Source of the DNA: Bacteroidales bacterium
GTDB taxonomy: Bacteria > Bacteroidota > Bacteroidia > Bacteroidales > UBA932
Reading direction: 5' to 3'
DNA length: 64,000 nt
NCBI GenBank assembly: GCA_016285455.1
Contig: JAEEQS010000002.1
Location: 1-64,000 of the forward strand
A program made the translations under genes and the position numbers. The notes under the pieces are model-generated. The model was not told where the DNA came from. It worked only from the letters and a program-made list of their open reading frames with translations, and searched no databases. Below, piece by piece: positions 32,431 through 40,931 of the stretch; within the stretch, counting starts at the first letter, position 1; every line of letters starts with the position of its first letter.

Positions 32431-32601
32431 ATGAAACTGAAGGTTATCATACGATTCAGAGACAAGGACCATCGGTCCACGATCTATGAGCCTGGACAGG
32501 TGGTCTCCTTCAGAGATCAGGCACGCTGTGCGGATCTTATAGCCAAAGGTCTGGCCGAAGAAGTAAAAACGACTCCGAAGAAAACCAAGAAAACTAAGTA
32601 G
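32431..32601 (+). CDS. Small basic head protein
   Basis: 56 residues (MKLKVIIRFRDKDHRSTIYE...), a beta-rich N-terminus with PGQVVSF and a Lys-rich tail TPKKTKKTK. This layout is common for small proteins after the capsid gene in Bacteroidales phages; function unknown. 2 bp from both neighbours. Confidence 0.6.
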   Translation: MKLKVIIRFRDKDHRSTIYEPGQVVSFRDQARCADLIAKGLAEEVKTTPKKTKKTK

Positions 32602-32603
32602 AT

Positions 32604-33083
32604 ATGCGCAAACAACTTCAATATCTTGTCATTCATTGTACGGCCACCAAAGAAGGCCGTGAAGTCAGATCGGATGAGATCCGTGCCTGGCATACCCTGC
32701 CTGTATCTAAAGGCGGACGTGGCTGGCATCAGGTAGGTTATACGGATATGATTCACTTGGATGGCAAGGTGGAGAGGCTGGTAGACAACAACGAGGATGC
32801 CTGGGTAGATCCGTGGGAGATCACCAACGGTGCCAAGGGATACAACAGCGTCAGCCGTCACGTGGTGTATGTAGGAGGGCTTGCGTCGGATGCAAAAACT
32901 TCAAAGGACACCCGTACGGCTGCTCAGCTGGAAGCTATGGAAACTTATGTGAAGGACTTCCACAAAAGGCATCCGGATGTCAAGATTATTGGACACAATC
33001 AGGTGTCAGCCAAAGACTGCCCTTGCTTTGATGTCCAGAAATGGCTAAAAACAATAGGAATCAACCAGGATGGAAACATTTGA
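32604..33083 (+). CDS. N-acetylmuramoyl-L-alanine amidase (endolysin)
   Basis: 159 residues, Amidase_2 fold. Zinc ligands are suggested by H11 in LVIHCTAT, a second histidine in GHNQVSAKDCPCFDV and the final cysteine of the same motif. It cuts the lactyl-amide bond of peptidoglycan at lysis. No signal peptide, so export needs the holin. It overlaps the next membrane/coiled-coil gene by 14 bp. Confidence 0.9.
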   Translation: MRKQLQYLVIHCTATKEGREVRSDEIRAWHTLPVSKGGRGWHQVGYTDMIHLDGKVERLVDNNEDAWVDPWEITNGAKGYNSVSRHVVYVGGLASDAKTSKDTRTAAQLEAMETYVKDFHKRHPDVKIIGHNQVSAKDCPCFDVQKWLKTIGINQDGNI

Positions 33084-33408
33084 CATCATAAAGTGGGTGG
33101 CGGAGATTCTCTTGCCGGTTCTTACGGGACTGGCCGGATTCTTTGCCGGAAAGCGGAAGAGAGACAATGACTTCCTTTCTGACCTGCAGCGTTCCATAAA
33201 CGCCCTTTCCGAAGACAATGCAAAGCTCATAAGGAAGACGATTGACCTCAACCAGGAGGTCATAGCCCTCCGGAAAGAGAATGCCGAGTTGAAGGAGGAG
33301 GTGGAAGCTCTCCGAAAGGAGAACGCTGCCCTCAGAGATGAGATCGGTGAACTCAAATCCCAGCTCGACGGTGTCAAGACCATCACCAGAATCAGGAAAG
33401 ATGCTTAG
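33070..33408 (+). CDS. Membrane coiled-coil protein, holin or spanin partner candidate
   Basis: 112 residues: an N-terminal membrane helix (about 8-28, VAEILLPVLTGLAGFFAG) followed by about 75 residues of heptad coiled coil (NQEVIALRKENAELKEEVEA). Located between endolysin and a spanin-like lipoprotein, so it belongs to the lysis cassette. One membrane helix plus periplasmic coiled coil fits an inner-membrane spanin or a single-pass holin. Confidence 0.65.
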   Translation: METFDIIKWVAEILLPVLTGLAGFFAGKRKRDNDFLSDLQRSINALSEDNAKLIRKTIDLNQEVIALRKENAELKEEVEALRKENAALRDEIGELKSQLDGVKTITRIRKDA

Positions 33409-34006
33409 AAAAACCTCCCTTTTGTTGATAACTGCAGCTCTTCTGAGCAGCTGCGCTCCGCAGAGGCTGTCGGCAAGACAGTCTCTGAAGGAGAGCAGCC
33501 ATAGCCAGTATGATACGATGGAGGAGGTCAGGCAGTCAATAAGCTCCATCAGGAAGCAGCTCTTGGATATCAGTTCCAAGTTGAATATCTCGGACACCTC
33601 AACACTCATCATTGAGACAGAGAGGGTCACGGAGGTCTTCGACACAGCCAAGGTCCAAGGTCAACAGCCGCAGATCCTGACCAGGACTCTTGAGAAGAGC
33701 TCTGCCAGGAAAAGATATGGAGTGACCACGTCATCTGAAACCCAAATGGAGGTTTCCTCTATGTCCTCGGACACTGCCTCAAACAGGCAGAACACTAGAG
33801 TTCAAAGCCTTGAGCAATCTGACATACAGGCTAAAACTTCTATTTCCCAGAAAAAGGGTCTGAAATGGTATCAGAAAGGCCTTATCTGGGTGGGGGCAGG
33901 AGCTTTGGTCCTTATAGCCGGACGATTGGCATCCATCTATTTCAAGCCGTATTTAAGCGGCCTTTCAACACTGTTTAGAAACCTTTTAAACAAGATAAAA
34001 TTATGA
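33401..34006 (+). CDS. Lipoprotein with C-terminal membrane helix (u-spanin candidate)
   Basis: 201 residues from ATG 33401, overlapping the previous gene. Lipobox LLSSCAP puts a lipidated Cys at about residue 18. A long coiled and low-complexity region follows, and a membrane helix lies near 161-180 (GLIWVGAGALVLIAGRLAS). A lipoprotein anchored in the outer membrane with a C-terminal inner-membrane helix is the layout of u-spanins (T1 gp11), which fuse inner and outer membrane at lysis. Confidence 0.7.
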   Translation: MLRKTSLLLITAALLSSCAPQRLSARQSLKESSHSQYDTMEEVRQSISSIRKQLLDISSKLNISDTSTLIIETERVTEVFDTAKVQGQQPQILTRTLEKSSARKRYGVTTSSETQMEVSSMSSDTASNRQNTRVQSLEQSDIQAKTSISQKKGLKWYQKGLIWVGAGALVLIAGRLASIYFKPYLSGLSTLFRNLLNKIKL

Positions 34007-34464
34007 CGAACTATGTAAATGGTAGCGACCTGCTTGTTTCCATAGCAGGCAAGGCTGCAGGACACTGCACCACCCATACCACTACCTTCAATACTGAGAC
34101 CAAGGATGTGGCTGTGAAGCCAGCTGCCTCTGTACAGGCTTCAGCGGCATCTCTGTTCAAGAGCAAGAGGGTTACAGGCCTGAGTGTTCAGATCAAGGCA
34201 GACGGTCTCTGCTTCTACAATGAAGCAGAAAGCGGATTCAAGGCTGCTCTCGGCCAGTGGAAACAGGGCCAGAGCGTGGCTGTAAAGTGTTTCGAGAGAG
34301 AGAACGATTCTGATCCTTATCTTACTGGAAACTTCATCATCTCATCTTTGGAGAACACTGCTGCAGCAGGTGAGGATGCAACCTATTCTGTCACTCTGGA
34401 CAACGATGGTGCTGTAGAGATTGATACTACCAAGATAGATCTTCTAGCAACTGTTTCTGGATAA
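34003..34464 (+). CDS. Major tail tube protein
   Basis: 153 residues, beta-rich, of the long-tailed phage tube type (MTNYVNGSDLLVSIAGKAAG start, a Thr/Ala-rich middle and TYSVTLDNDGAVEID end). It precedes the two tail-assembly chaperone frames and the tape measure, the usual order for a tube protein. The ATG overlaps the lipoprotein stop by 4 bp. Confidence 0.75.
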   Translation: MTNYVNGSDLLVSIAGKAAGHCTTHTTTFNTETKDVAVKPAASVQASAASLFKSKRVTGLSVQIKADGLCFYNEAESGFKAALGQWKQGQSVAVKCFERENDSDPYLTGNFIISSLENTAAAGEDATYSVTLDNDGAVEIDTTKIDLLATVSG

Positions 34465-34466
34465 AC

Positions 34467-34775
34467 ATGGGCGCAAAGATCAAGATCAAGGGCAAGGAAT
34501 ACCCCTGTAGGCAAACTATGGGGGCACTCCTCCGCTATAAGAGGGAGACTGGCCAGGATATAAGCAAGCTGGAGTCTTCCGATACAAGCGGCATGGTAAT
34601 CTTCCTTTGGTGCTGCGTGGTAAGTGCATCCAAAGCCGATGGCGTAGAGTTCAATATGACTCTGGAGGAGTTTGCTGACTCGTGTGAAGTGGAGACGCTC
34701 AATAACTTCACTGACCAGATGGCCAAGGAGGCATCAGGCAAAAAAAAAGTGAAGGCGAATCAGTTACAGAAGTAG
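34467..34775 (+). CDS. Tail assembly chaperone (G-type)
   Basis: 102 residues, alpha/beta (KIKIKGKEYPCRQTMGALLR), the G-type tail assembly chaperone by position between tube and tape measure. The 3' part contains GGC followed by nine A and GTG; a -1 slip there gives the longer GT protein. Confidence 0.8.
   Translation: MGAKIKIKGKEYPCRQTMGALLRYKRETGQDISKLESSDTSGMVIFLWCCVVSASKADGVEFNMTLEEFADSCEVETLNNFTDQMAKEASGKKKVKANQLQK
34740..34748 (+). other. -1 frameshift site for the G/GT tail chaperones
   Basis: Nine A residues, read AAA AAA AAA GTG, contain the heptamer A AAA AAA. The -1 frame is open from here through 35074 with no stop, and the downstream frame has only a TTG start at 34784. This is the lambda G-GT arrangement. 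Confidence 0.85.
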
Positions 34776-35074
34776 AGACTCTTTTGGGAATAGCATTGGG
34801 GTGTGTAGGGATGAGTCTTCAGGACTTTGAACGATGCACCCCTTTGGAGTTCTCAAGAATAGTAGAGTTCTACCAGAAGAGGGAGGAAGACCGGATGCAG
34901 CTCAGCTGGGAGCAGACACGCTTTCTGGCCGTTACTAACCTCTCCCCATTCAGCAAGAAGGCCCTCAAGCCTACTGATGTCATAGAGTTCCCATGGGACA
35001 AGAGACCAGAGGTGCGGAAAGGTTCTAGCAGTTACGAAAGAATGAAGGAAATAGAAAAGAGACAGAGCAGGTAA
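34748..35074 (+). CDS. T extension of the GT tail chaperone, made by frameshift
   Basis: About 108 residues in the -1 frame, starting KSEGESVTEVETLLGIALG after the slip and ending with a basic YERMKEIEKRQSR. GT would have about 202 residues. In lambda-like tails G and GT coat the tape measure and recruit tube protein. A separate start at TTG 34784 is the alternative but is less likely. Confidence 0.78.
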   Translation, partial: SEGESVTEVETLLGIALGCVGMSLQDFERCTPLEFSRIVEFYQKREEDRMQLSWEQTRFLAVTNLSPFSKKALKPTDVIEFPWDKRPEVRKGSSSYERMKEIEKRQSR

Positions 35075-35075
35075 G

Positions 35076-35306
35076 CTAGTCAATTCTGTTGAACCGAGGG
35101 AAAGACTTTACCCAGTCTTCTGATTCTTGCCTGTGATTTTTAGGATGCAATCCTGGATTAACGGAGAATTCGTGAATCTCAGCATATAGAACGAAAGCTC
35201 CAATTAACAGTATTACAAGGCACAATACAAAAACGATAGGAGAAATATCCCAAAGCATATTGACTAGGTCAATAAGAGAATTGAAGAAAGAAAAAATGGT
35301 TGTCAT
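35076..35306 (-). CDS. Antisense small membrane protein in the tail operon (moron candidate)
   Basis: 76 residues from ATG 35306 on the minus strand: a membrane helix of about 24 residues (ISPIVFVLCLVILLIGAFVL) and a hydrophilic tail with His, Asn and Arg. It is inserted between the tail chaperone and the tape measure, opposite to all flanking late genes, and has its own consensus promoter. It is therefore probably expressed from the lysogen, for example for superinfection exclusion; function is inferred. Confidence 0.65.
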   Translation of the reverse strand: MTTIFSFFNSLIDLVNMLWDISPIVFVLCLVILLIGAFVLYAEIHEFSVNPGLHPKNHRQESEDWVKSFPRFNRID

Positions 35307-35322
35307 AGCTCTATCGTTTATG

Positions 35323-35352
35323 CAAATATAACAAATTTTATACCAATGGCAA
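35323..35352 (-). promoter_or_regulatory. Promoter of the antisense membrane protein gene
   Basis: Minus strand TTG (35350-35352), exactly 19 bp, TATATTTG (35323-35330). It overlaps the first codons of the tape measure gene (ATG 35346), so transcription here opposes late transcription. Confidence 0.75.
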
Positions 35353-38300
35353 GCGGAACAGTAGCAATAAAATTCAGGCTGGACGGAGCGGATCAATTTC
35401 ATGTCCTCGAACTAGATGCTAAAAGTGCGGGGGACGCTCTGAAAAACATTCAAGACAATGCTCGAAGTTTAAACTCTGAACTAGTCAATTTTGCATCCAT
35501 CTCCCAAATAGCAGAGGGAGCCTCCTCCGTGGTACAACAGTTGACAGGAGTCTTCCAGGGCTTGACTTCCGCTTATGCCAATCAGCACGTGGCCGAGACA
35601 AAGCTTGCTCAGGCTATGCGCAATACGATGGATGCCTCTAATGAAGAGATAGAATCCATCAAGCAGCTCTGTTCAGAACAGCAGAAACTGGGTGTCATTG
35701 GCGATGAGGTGCAGCTGGCCGCCTCACAAGAGCTGGCAACATATCTTACGATGTCTGACAATCTGAAGACATTGATTCCGGTTATGAATGACATGGTGGC
35801 ACAGCAATACGGGCTAGGTGCCAGCGCAGAGAGCGCAACCCAGATAGCCTCCATGTTAGGCAAGGTCATGAACGGTCAGACTGAAGCTCTTTCGAGATAT
35901 GGATACAAGTTCGATGATGTCCAGAAGCATATTCTCCAGTATGGAGATGAAAGTGAAAGAGCTGCCGTTCTGGCGCAGGTGGTAACAGAAGCTGTGGGTG
36001 GGATGAACGCAGAACTGGCAAAGACTCCTGCCGGAAGGATGCAGCAACTTGGCAATGCAATCGGAGACTTAAAAGAAAAACTAGGCAAAGCCATCCAGAA
36101 TCTTATGCCGGCAATGACTCTGCTTTCAAATGTGACGAATATTATAGCAGGGTGGAATAGGCTTAAGGTGGCCATGGATGCTCTGGCTAAATCTACGCTG
36201 GTAGTAAAGATACAGTCTATGGGACTTGCCGTTGCCTCAAGGGTACAAGCTATGGCTCAGAATCTGGCAACAACATCTACCTGGGCGGCTGTCTTCGGAA
36301 CCAGGGCGTTGACCGCAGCCGTCGCTGCTCTTTGGGCTGCGTTGACAATGGGTATCTCTCTCATAATAACTGGTATTATATCTCTCTTCCACAGTTTTTC
36401 TGACAGCGCAGAAGATGCGGCGGGGGCAATAGGAGAAGTTGACGAAGCGCAACAAGCATACAACAATGCTGCCGGTACTGCTCGAGGGGAGATGGCTAAA
36501 GAGATCGTTGAACTAGAAAAGCTTATCAAGCAACATGGCGATGAAACGAAGAAGATTCGAGAACTGAATGCTGCATACGGAGAGTCTTTCGGCTATCATA
36601 ATACTGCTAAAGAGTGGTATGATATTCTTATAAGCAAGAGTAAGGAGTACTGCCGACAATTAGCCTATGAGGCAAAAGCAAAAGCATATCAAGACAAGCT
36701 GGGGCAGCAAATGGTCGAAGTTGATGAGGCGCAAGCTAAGGTCGATGCAATGATAAAAGCGAATGGTGGAGTAGAGCCTGCAAAAGAAACGAAAAGTACT
36801 AGTTATACTCCAGGAGCAATGGGAGGGGCATCATCTTATAAATATACACATTCAACGGAATATGGTAACGCAGTTCAAGATTTGGAGAGAAAAAAGAAGG
36901 CCGCAGACGAAACTGAGGCTAAAATGAAAGAGGCCATATCTGCTGCGTCAGATGCTCAAAAAGCAGTTGAGGGCGGCAATGCCGAAACAGACTGGAGAAA
37001 AATGTCTTATGCTCAATTGGGCGATGAAATAAAAAAGACGAAAGAATCCATCGCCAATAACTCTGGAACGGAAGAAGGAAAAGCAGAAGCAAAGAGGTTG
37101 ACAACAGAGCTTAAACAAATGGAATCCCGTTATAAAAAGCTCGGAAAGGAAAACGGTCTTAGCAATGACACTTCAGGAGGTACTACAAAGCACAAATATG
37201 GCGGCGATAGACTTATCGCAGAGGCAAAAAGCTATAATGAGCTAAGCAATAACGTCAAGTATTATGAGAAAGAGATAGAGAAAGCCGATGCGTCCGATAA
37301 AGAGCAACTTGCCAACCTGGCAAGGGGTTATGCAGAGGCAAAGAAGAAGGTTGATGACTTCAACAAGTCCAAAGAGAAGATAATGCTGGAAGCTCAGAAA
37401 CCGGAAGAGATCCAGTCTGTCGGCGACATTCAGTCTCTGGAGCAAGTAAACAAAGCTATTGAATACCAGCAGAAGCTCCGGAATTCGGCCACGGCAGAAG
37501 AGTTAAAGGGAATAGATGCAGAAATCAAGAGATTGAATGATCTTAAGACGGCTTTTGAAGACAGTACGCATGTAGAGCTGAAGACTGAGGAGATAAAGAC
37601 ATACAGGCAGCTTGAGGAGGAGATTTCTTTCTATAGCAGACAATTAAAGACTGCTTCAGAAGCAGACCGAAAGAAGATTCAGGCGCATATCGTCGATCTT
37701 GAAGATCTTAAGAAGAAATGGGATGATGTTCTGGAAGAAATGAGCAAGCCTGGTGACATCTCGACTCTCAAGACCATAGAGGACCTTGATGAAGCGATAT
37801 CCTGGTATGGCAATCATCAGAAGAAAGTATCCGGACAAGAATATCTTGACATCCAGAAAATCATCAATGCTCTGCAGCAGAAGAAGGATCTGATGGAGGC
37901 TCCTGCCAAAAATGAGGCTAAGATTGCCGAAATGCAGGTTGAGACGAGTCAGTTGAATGGGCTGGAGGGCAAATCGCTGAAGATGAAGCTGGAGCTGATT
38001 GGCTTGGATGGTGTGGCACAGAAGATCAGGGAGATTCAGCAGATGATAAATGACCCTTCTGCTACGGAGGACCAGAAGAAAGCCCTGAAAGAGCTTAGAG
38101 CCCAGTATGTAAGCTATTACAAGGACTTGCTCAAGACAGACAAGGGGATGATCCAGGCTTGGGGCACCATTAGAGGATTGGGCAACAGCATTGAGGGTAT
38201 GACAGAAGCCATCAAAGGACATGGAAATGCCTGGAAGAAAATCACCGGTATTATTGATGGTGCGATAGGCATATATCACAGTCTGGAGTCCATCATTGAG

Positions 38301-38798
38301 ATAGTCAAGATGTTGACGGGAGTGACAAAAGCTATGACCGTTGCAAAAGAGATGGAGGGAAACCAAGACTTGATAACAGGTGCTCAGTCTCTTGTTGGTG
38401 CTGGCCAGGAAGTGGCTGCGTCAGAGTCAGTGGCTGAAGCAAAAGGCGTGGAAACAACAGCTAATGTTGCGGCCTCTGCATCTGCACTCATGTCGGCACA
38501 CTCCGGAATCCCATTTGTCGGTTGGGCTATAGGTGCTGCATTAGTTGCAGCTATGCTTGGGCTGATGCTCAGCTTGCCGAAGTTTGCAGATGGAGGTATA
38601 GCCTACGGCCCTACCTTGGGATTATTCGGTGAGTATTCCGGAGCCTCTCATAATCCGGAGGTTGTTGCGCCATTGGACAAACTCAAAGGAATGCTGAATG
38701 AGCCTGCCGGATTTGGCGGAAAGGTCACTTTCCGCATCGAAGGCAGAAACCTTGTTGGAGTCCTGGGCAAAGAATCACATTACCGCAGCAGAACATAG
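35346..38798 (+). CDS. Tail tape measure protein
   Basis: 1150 residues. An N-terminal region with FVLELDAKSAG-like start and long helices, a hydrophobic zone (about 315-345, AAVAALWAALTMGISLIITG), a long coiled coil (about 370-900, many Lys/Glu heptads) and a second hydrophobic zone (about 1050-1080, IPFVGWAIGAALVAAMLGLM) ending in GGIAYGPTLGLFGEYSGA. Length sets tail length; the hydrophobic parts are ejected to open the host membrane. The central coiled region is visibly more AT-rich than its flanks. Confidence 0.9.
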   Translation: MASGTVAIKFRLDGADQFHVLELDAKSAGDALKNIQDNARSLNSELVNFASISQIAEGASSVVQQLTGVFQGLTSAYANQHVAETKLAQAMRNTMDASNEEIESIKQLCSEQQKLGVIGDEVQLAASQELATYLTMSDNLKTLIPVMNDMVAQQYGLGASAESATQIASMLGKVMNGQTEALSRYGYKFDDVQKHILQYGDESERAAVLAQVVTEAVGGMNAELAKTPAGRMQQLGNAIGDLKEKLGKAIQNLMPAMTLLSNVTNIIAGWNRLKVAMDALAKSTLVVKIQSMGLAVASRVQAMAQNLATTSTWAAVFGTRALTAAVAALWAALTMGISLIITGIISLFHSFSDSAEDAAGAIGEVDEAQQAYNNAAGTARGEMAKEIVELEKLIKQHGDETKKIRELNAAYGESFGYHNTAKEWYDILISKSKEYCRQLAYEAKAKAYQDKLGQQMVEVDEAQAKVDAMIKANGGVEPAKETKSTSYTPGAMGGASSYKYTHSTEYGNAVQDLERKKKAADETEAKMKEAISAASDAQKAVEGGNAETDWRKMSYAQLGDEIKKTKESIANNSGTEEGKAEAKRLTTELKQMESRYKKLGKENGLSNDTSGGTTKHKYGGDRLIAEAKSYNELSNNVKYYEKEIEKADASDKEQLANLARGYAEAKKKVDDFNKSKEKIMLEAQKPEEIQSVGDIQSLEQVNKAIEYQQKLRNSATAEELKGIDAEIKRLNDLKTAFEDSTHVELKTEEIKTYRQLEEEISFYSRQLKTASEADRKKIQAHIVDLEDLKKKWDDVLEEMSKPGDISTLKTIEDLDEAISWYGNHQKKVSGQEYLDIQKIINALQQKKDLMEAPAKNEAKIAEMQVETSQLNGLEGKSLKMKLELIGLDGVAQKIREIQQMINDPSATEDQKKALKELRAQYVSYYKDLLKTDKGMIQAWGTIRGLGNSIEGMTEAIKGHGNAWKKITGIIDGAIGIYHSLESIIEIVKMLTGVTKAMTVAKEMEGNQDLITGAQSLVGAGQEVAASESVAEAKGVETTANVAASASALMSAHSGIPFVGWAIGAALVAAMLGLMLSLPKFADGGIAYGPTLGLFGEYSGASHNPEVVAPLDKLKGMLNEPAGFGGKVTFRIEGRNLVGVLGKESHYRSRT

Positions 38799-38799
38799 T

Positions 38800-40929
38800 A
38801 TGAAATATCTGAGGTATTATTCTGAGTTCTACGACACCACACAGGTGCTCTGGAGGGTGGAGATCCTCCAGGAAGCAGCTGCTGCCTTCACCCCTGAGGA
38901 GATAACCCTTCAGGGGGAGAGTCCGCTTGTCATTGACTGGCATTCCATTGAGAAGACAGATACGGCTATGGGTTCTGCGGCAACTCTTGTCCTCAACAGC
39001 GACAGAGACCGTCAGTTCATAGATATGTACCAAATAGAGGTTGGTGCAGTAAGGCTGGACGTCTATCGCAACGGGGCACTGTACTGGAGCGGGACCCTTG
39101 ACACCGAGCTATACGAAGAGCCATACTCATACGAGAAGAACTACGATGTAGAACTGACTTTCTCTGACTTTGCCGTTCTGGAACGCAAAGACTGTTCTCT
39201 TGCAGGCTTCATGACCATAAGACAGGTGCTTGATGCCTGCCTTGAGGCAACAGGCATTCAGTATGGTGAACTGGTTCAGCATATATCCACCAGCAGAACC
39301 GGAGTAATACCAGAGAACCTTCTTGCCAATGAAAAGATCATCTGCGACAACTTCTATGATGAAGATGGAGAGCCATTGAGCCTGATGGAAGTGCTGGAGG
39401 GAGTTCTGAAACCATACGACCTGCATATACGGCAGAAAGCCGGAAAGATATATCTATGGGACTGGAACGCTCTCTGCGATGTGGCCTCAGAGGAAGTCGT
39501 GTGGGATAGTGACGACGCAACCCTTGGAGTTGATTCGGTGTACAACAAAATCAAGATTAATTTCTCCCCTTACCAGGTAACAGACCTTATTGCCTCAAAG
39601 ATAAAAGAGAAGTCTTATGTGCCGAGCTCTCCGGACTTTCACGTTAATTATGATTATGACGGATCGGACAGTCTGCCAGGCTTTGACATCAACTTTGGCT
39701 CAGTGGCTACCGGTCTGGAGCTGAAAAACAGCAACGCCAAGTTTTACCATGTCATCCCCAAAGCGTCGGGAGATGAGTCGTATGGCATAGCCTGGACGAT
39801 AGACATTGGACATATGGGTTCAAGTTATCACAACGGCTCCTGGCTGGACGGATATGAACGAAAACTCAATGCGCCAACAGCTAACATCTCTGCAGGAGCT
39901 CTCTTTGCCTGTCCGGAAAAGCCATGGATAACATACAGGGGAGGAGCCTTGACCAAAAACAAGCTGAAGCTGACTGTTGACCTTCTCTTTGATCCGAGAT
40001 ACAATCCTTTTGAACAGGCATCCGAGTTCAACGAGGAAAAGAAGATGGACTCTCAGATTCTCAGAGCAAACTTTGCATACATCCCAATAAAACTTACTCT
40101 AAGAGATGCTGAAGGGAATGCTCTGTATCATTATTACAATAAGGGTATAAAAGACTCCTCAAGCAGAAGTGATAACGGAACTTGGGTTGCCGGTGAAGCG
40201 AATTGGGGCGATGCCTGGCTTTGCTGGTATGATGAGCAGGATAGGAAGAAGCAGACAGGTCTCAATGGATATTCAACCAACAAACGGTGTATAGGAGTCA
40301 CAACAAGAGAACTCCCAAAATCGTTTACTCACAATAACGAGGGCCAAAGAATTGATTTCCCTCAAGCTGACGGATGGCTGGAGCTGGTCTTTGGGACAGG
40401 CGTGGTCATCTATGACAATAACCGTGAAGTCAAATCTGTAAACTACGATAATTGCCATTGGGTATTATACAAAGACCCAAAAATTGAACTTATAGATCAG
40501 TATGGTGAGAGCATTGATAAAGAGGATATCGAGATTAAAGCTTGGCTAAACCGCTCTGCCAAAGAAGAACTCTCCATAGATACCATTATCGGCACAACCA
40601 AAAAGAATATCACGATGGCCAAGGGGTTTATTATGGACAATACCTCTGGGGCCATAATGGAAGAATACACAAGAAACAACCATTCCGGAACGTTGGAGCA
40701 GCTTCTGATAGGCACAATGTATTCTCACTATGCTTCCAGGCACACGAAACTGTCCGGAACGGTTCTGGCCACAACAGGCTTCAATACTTACACTGACAGA
40801 GCCACTCTTGACCTGTTTGCCCTCATGGCTGAAAGGCAGGATGTGATGCAGGGATGTTCCGAGATAGAACTGTGCCAGATATCAAAGGATGTCTATGATG
40901 CCATAGAATATGATGATGAGGAGGATTAG
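38800..40929 (+). CDS. Tail hub/baseplate protein
   Basis: 709 residues from ATG 38800, next after the tape measure, in the position of the distal tail/hub proteins. N-terminal beta region (WRVEILQEAAAAFTPEEITLQ) fits a distal-tail-like domain, followed by a hub-like middle (LEVLKPYDLHIRQKAGKIYLWDW style segment) and a long C-terminal beta part. Likely contacts the fibre encoded next. Assigned from order and general pattern. Confidence 0.65.
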   Translation: MKYLRYYSEFYDTTQVLWRVEILQEAAAAFTPEEITLQGESPLVIDWHSIEKTDTAMGSAATLVLNSDRDRQFIDMYQIEVGAVRLDVYRNGALYWSGTLDTELYEEPYSYEKNYDVELTFSDFAVLERKDCSLAGFMTIRQVLDACLEATGIQYGELVQHISTSRTGVIPENLLANEKIICDNFYDEDGEPLSLMEVLEGVLKPYDLHIRQKAGKIYLWDWNALCDVASEEVVWDSDDATLGVDSVYNKIKINFSPYQVTDLIASKIKEKSYVPSSPDFHVNYDYDGSDSLPGFDINFGSVATGLELKNSNAKFYHVIPKASGDESYGIAWTIDIGHMGSSYHNGSWLDGYERKLNAPTANISAGALFACPEKPWITYRGGALTKNKLKLTVDLLFDPRYNPFEQASEFNEEKKMDSQILRANFAYIPIKLTLRDAEGNALYHYYNKGIKDSSSRSDNGTWVAGEANWGDAWLCWYDEQDRKKQTGLNGYSTNKRCIGVTTRELPKSFTHNNEGQRIDFPQADGWLELVFGTGVVIYDNNREVKSVNYDNCHWVLYKDPKIELIDQYGESIDKEDIEIKAWLNRSAKEELSIDTIIGTTKKNITMAKGFIMDNTSGAIMEEYTRNNHSGTLEQLLIGTMYSHYASRHTKLSGTVLATTGFNTYTDRATLDLFALMAERQDVMQGCSEIELCQISKDVYDAIEYDDEED

Positions 40930-40931
40930 TT

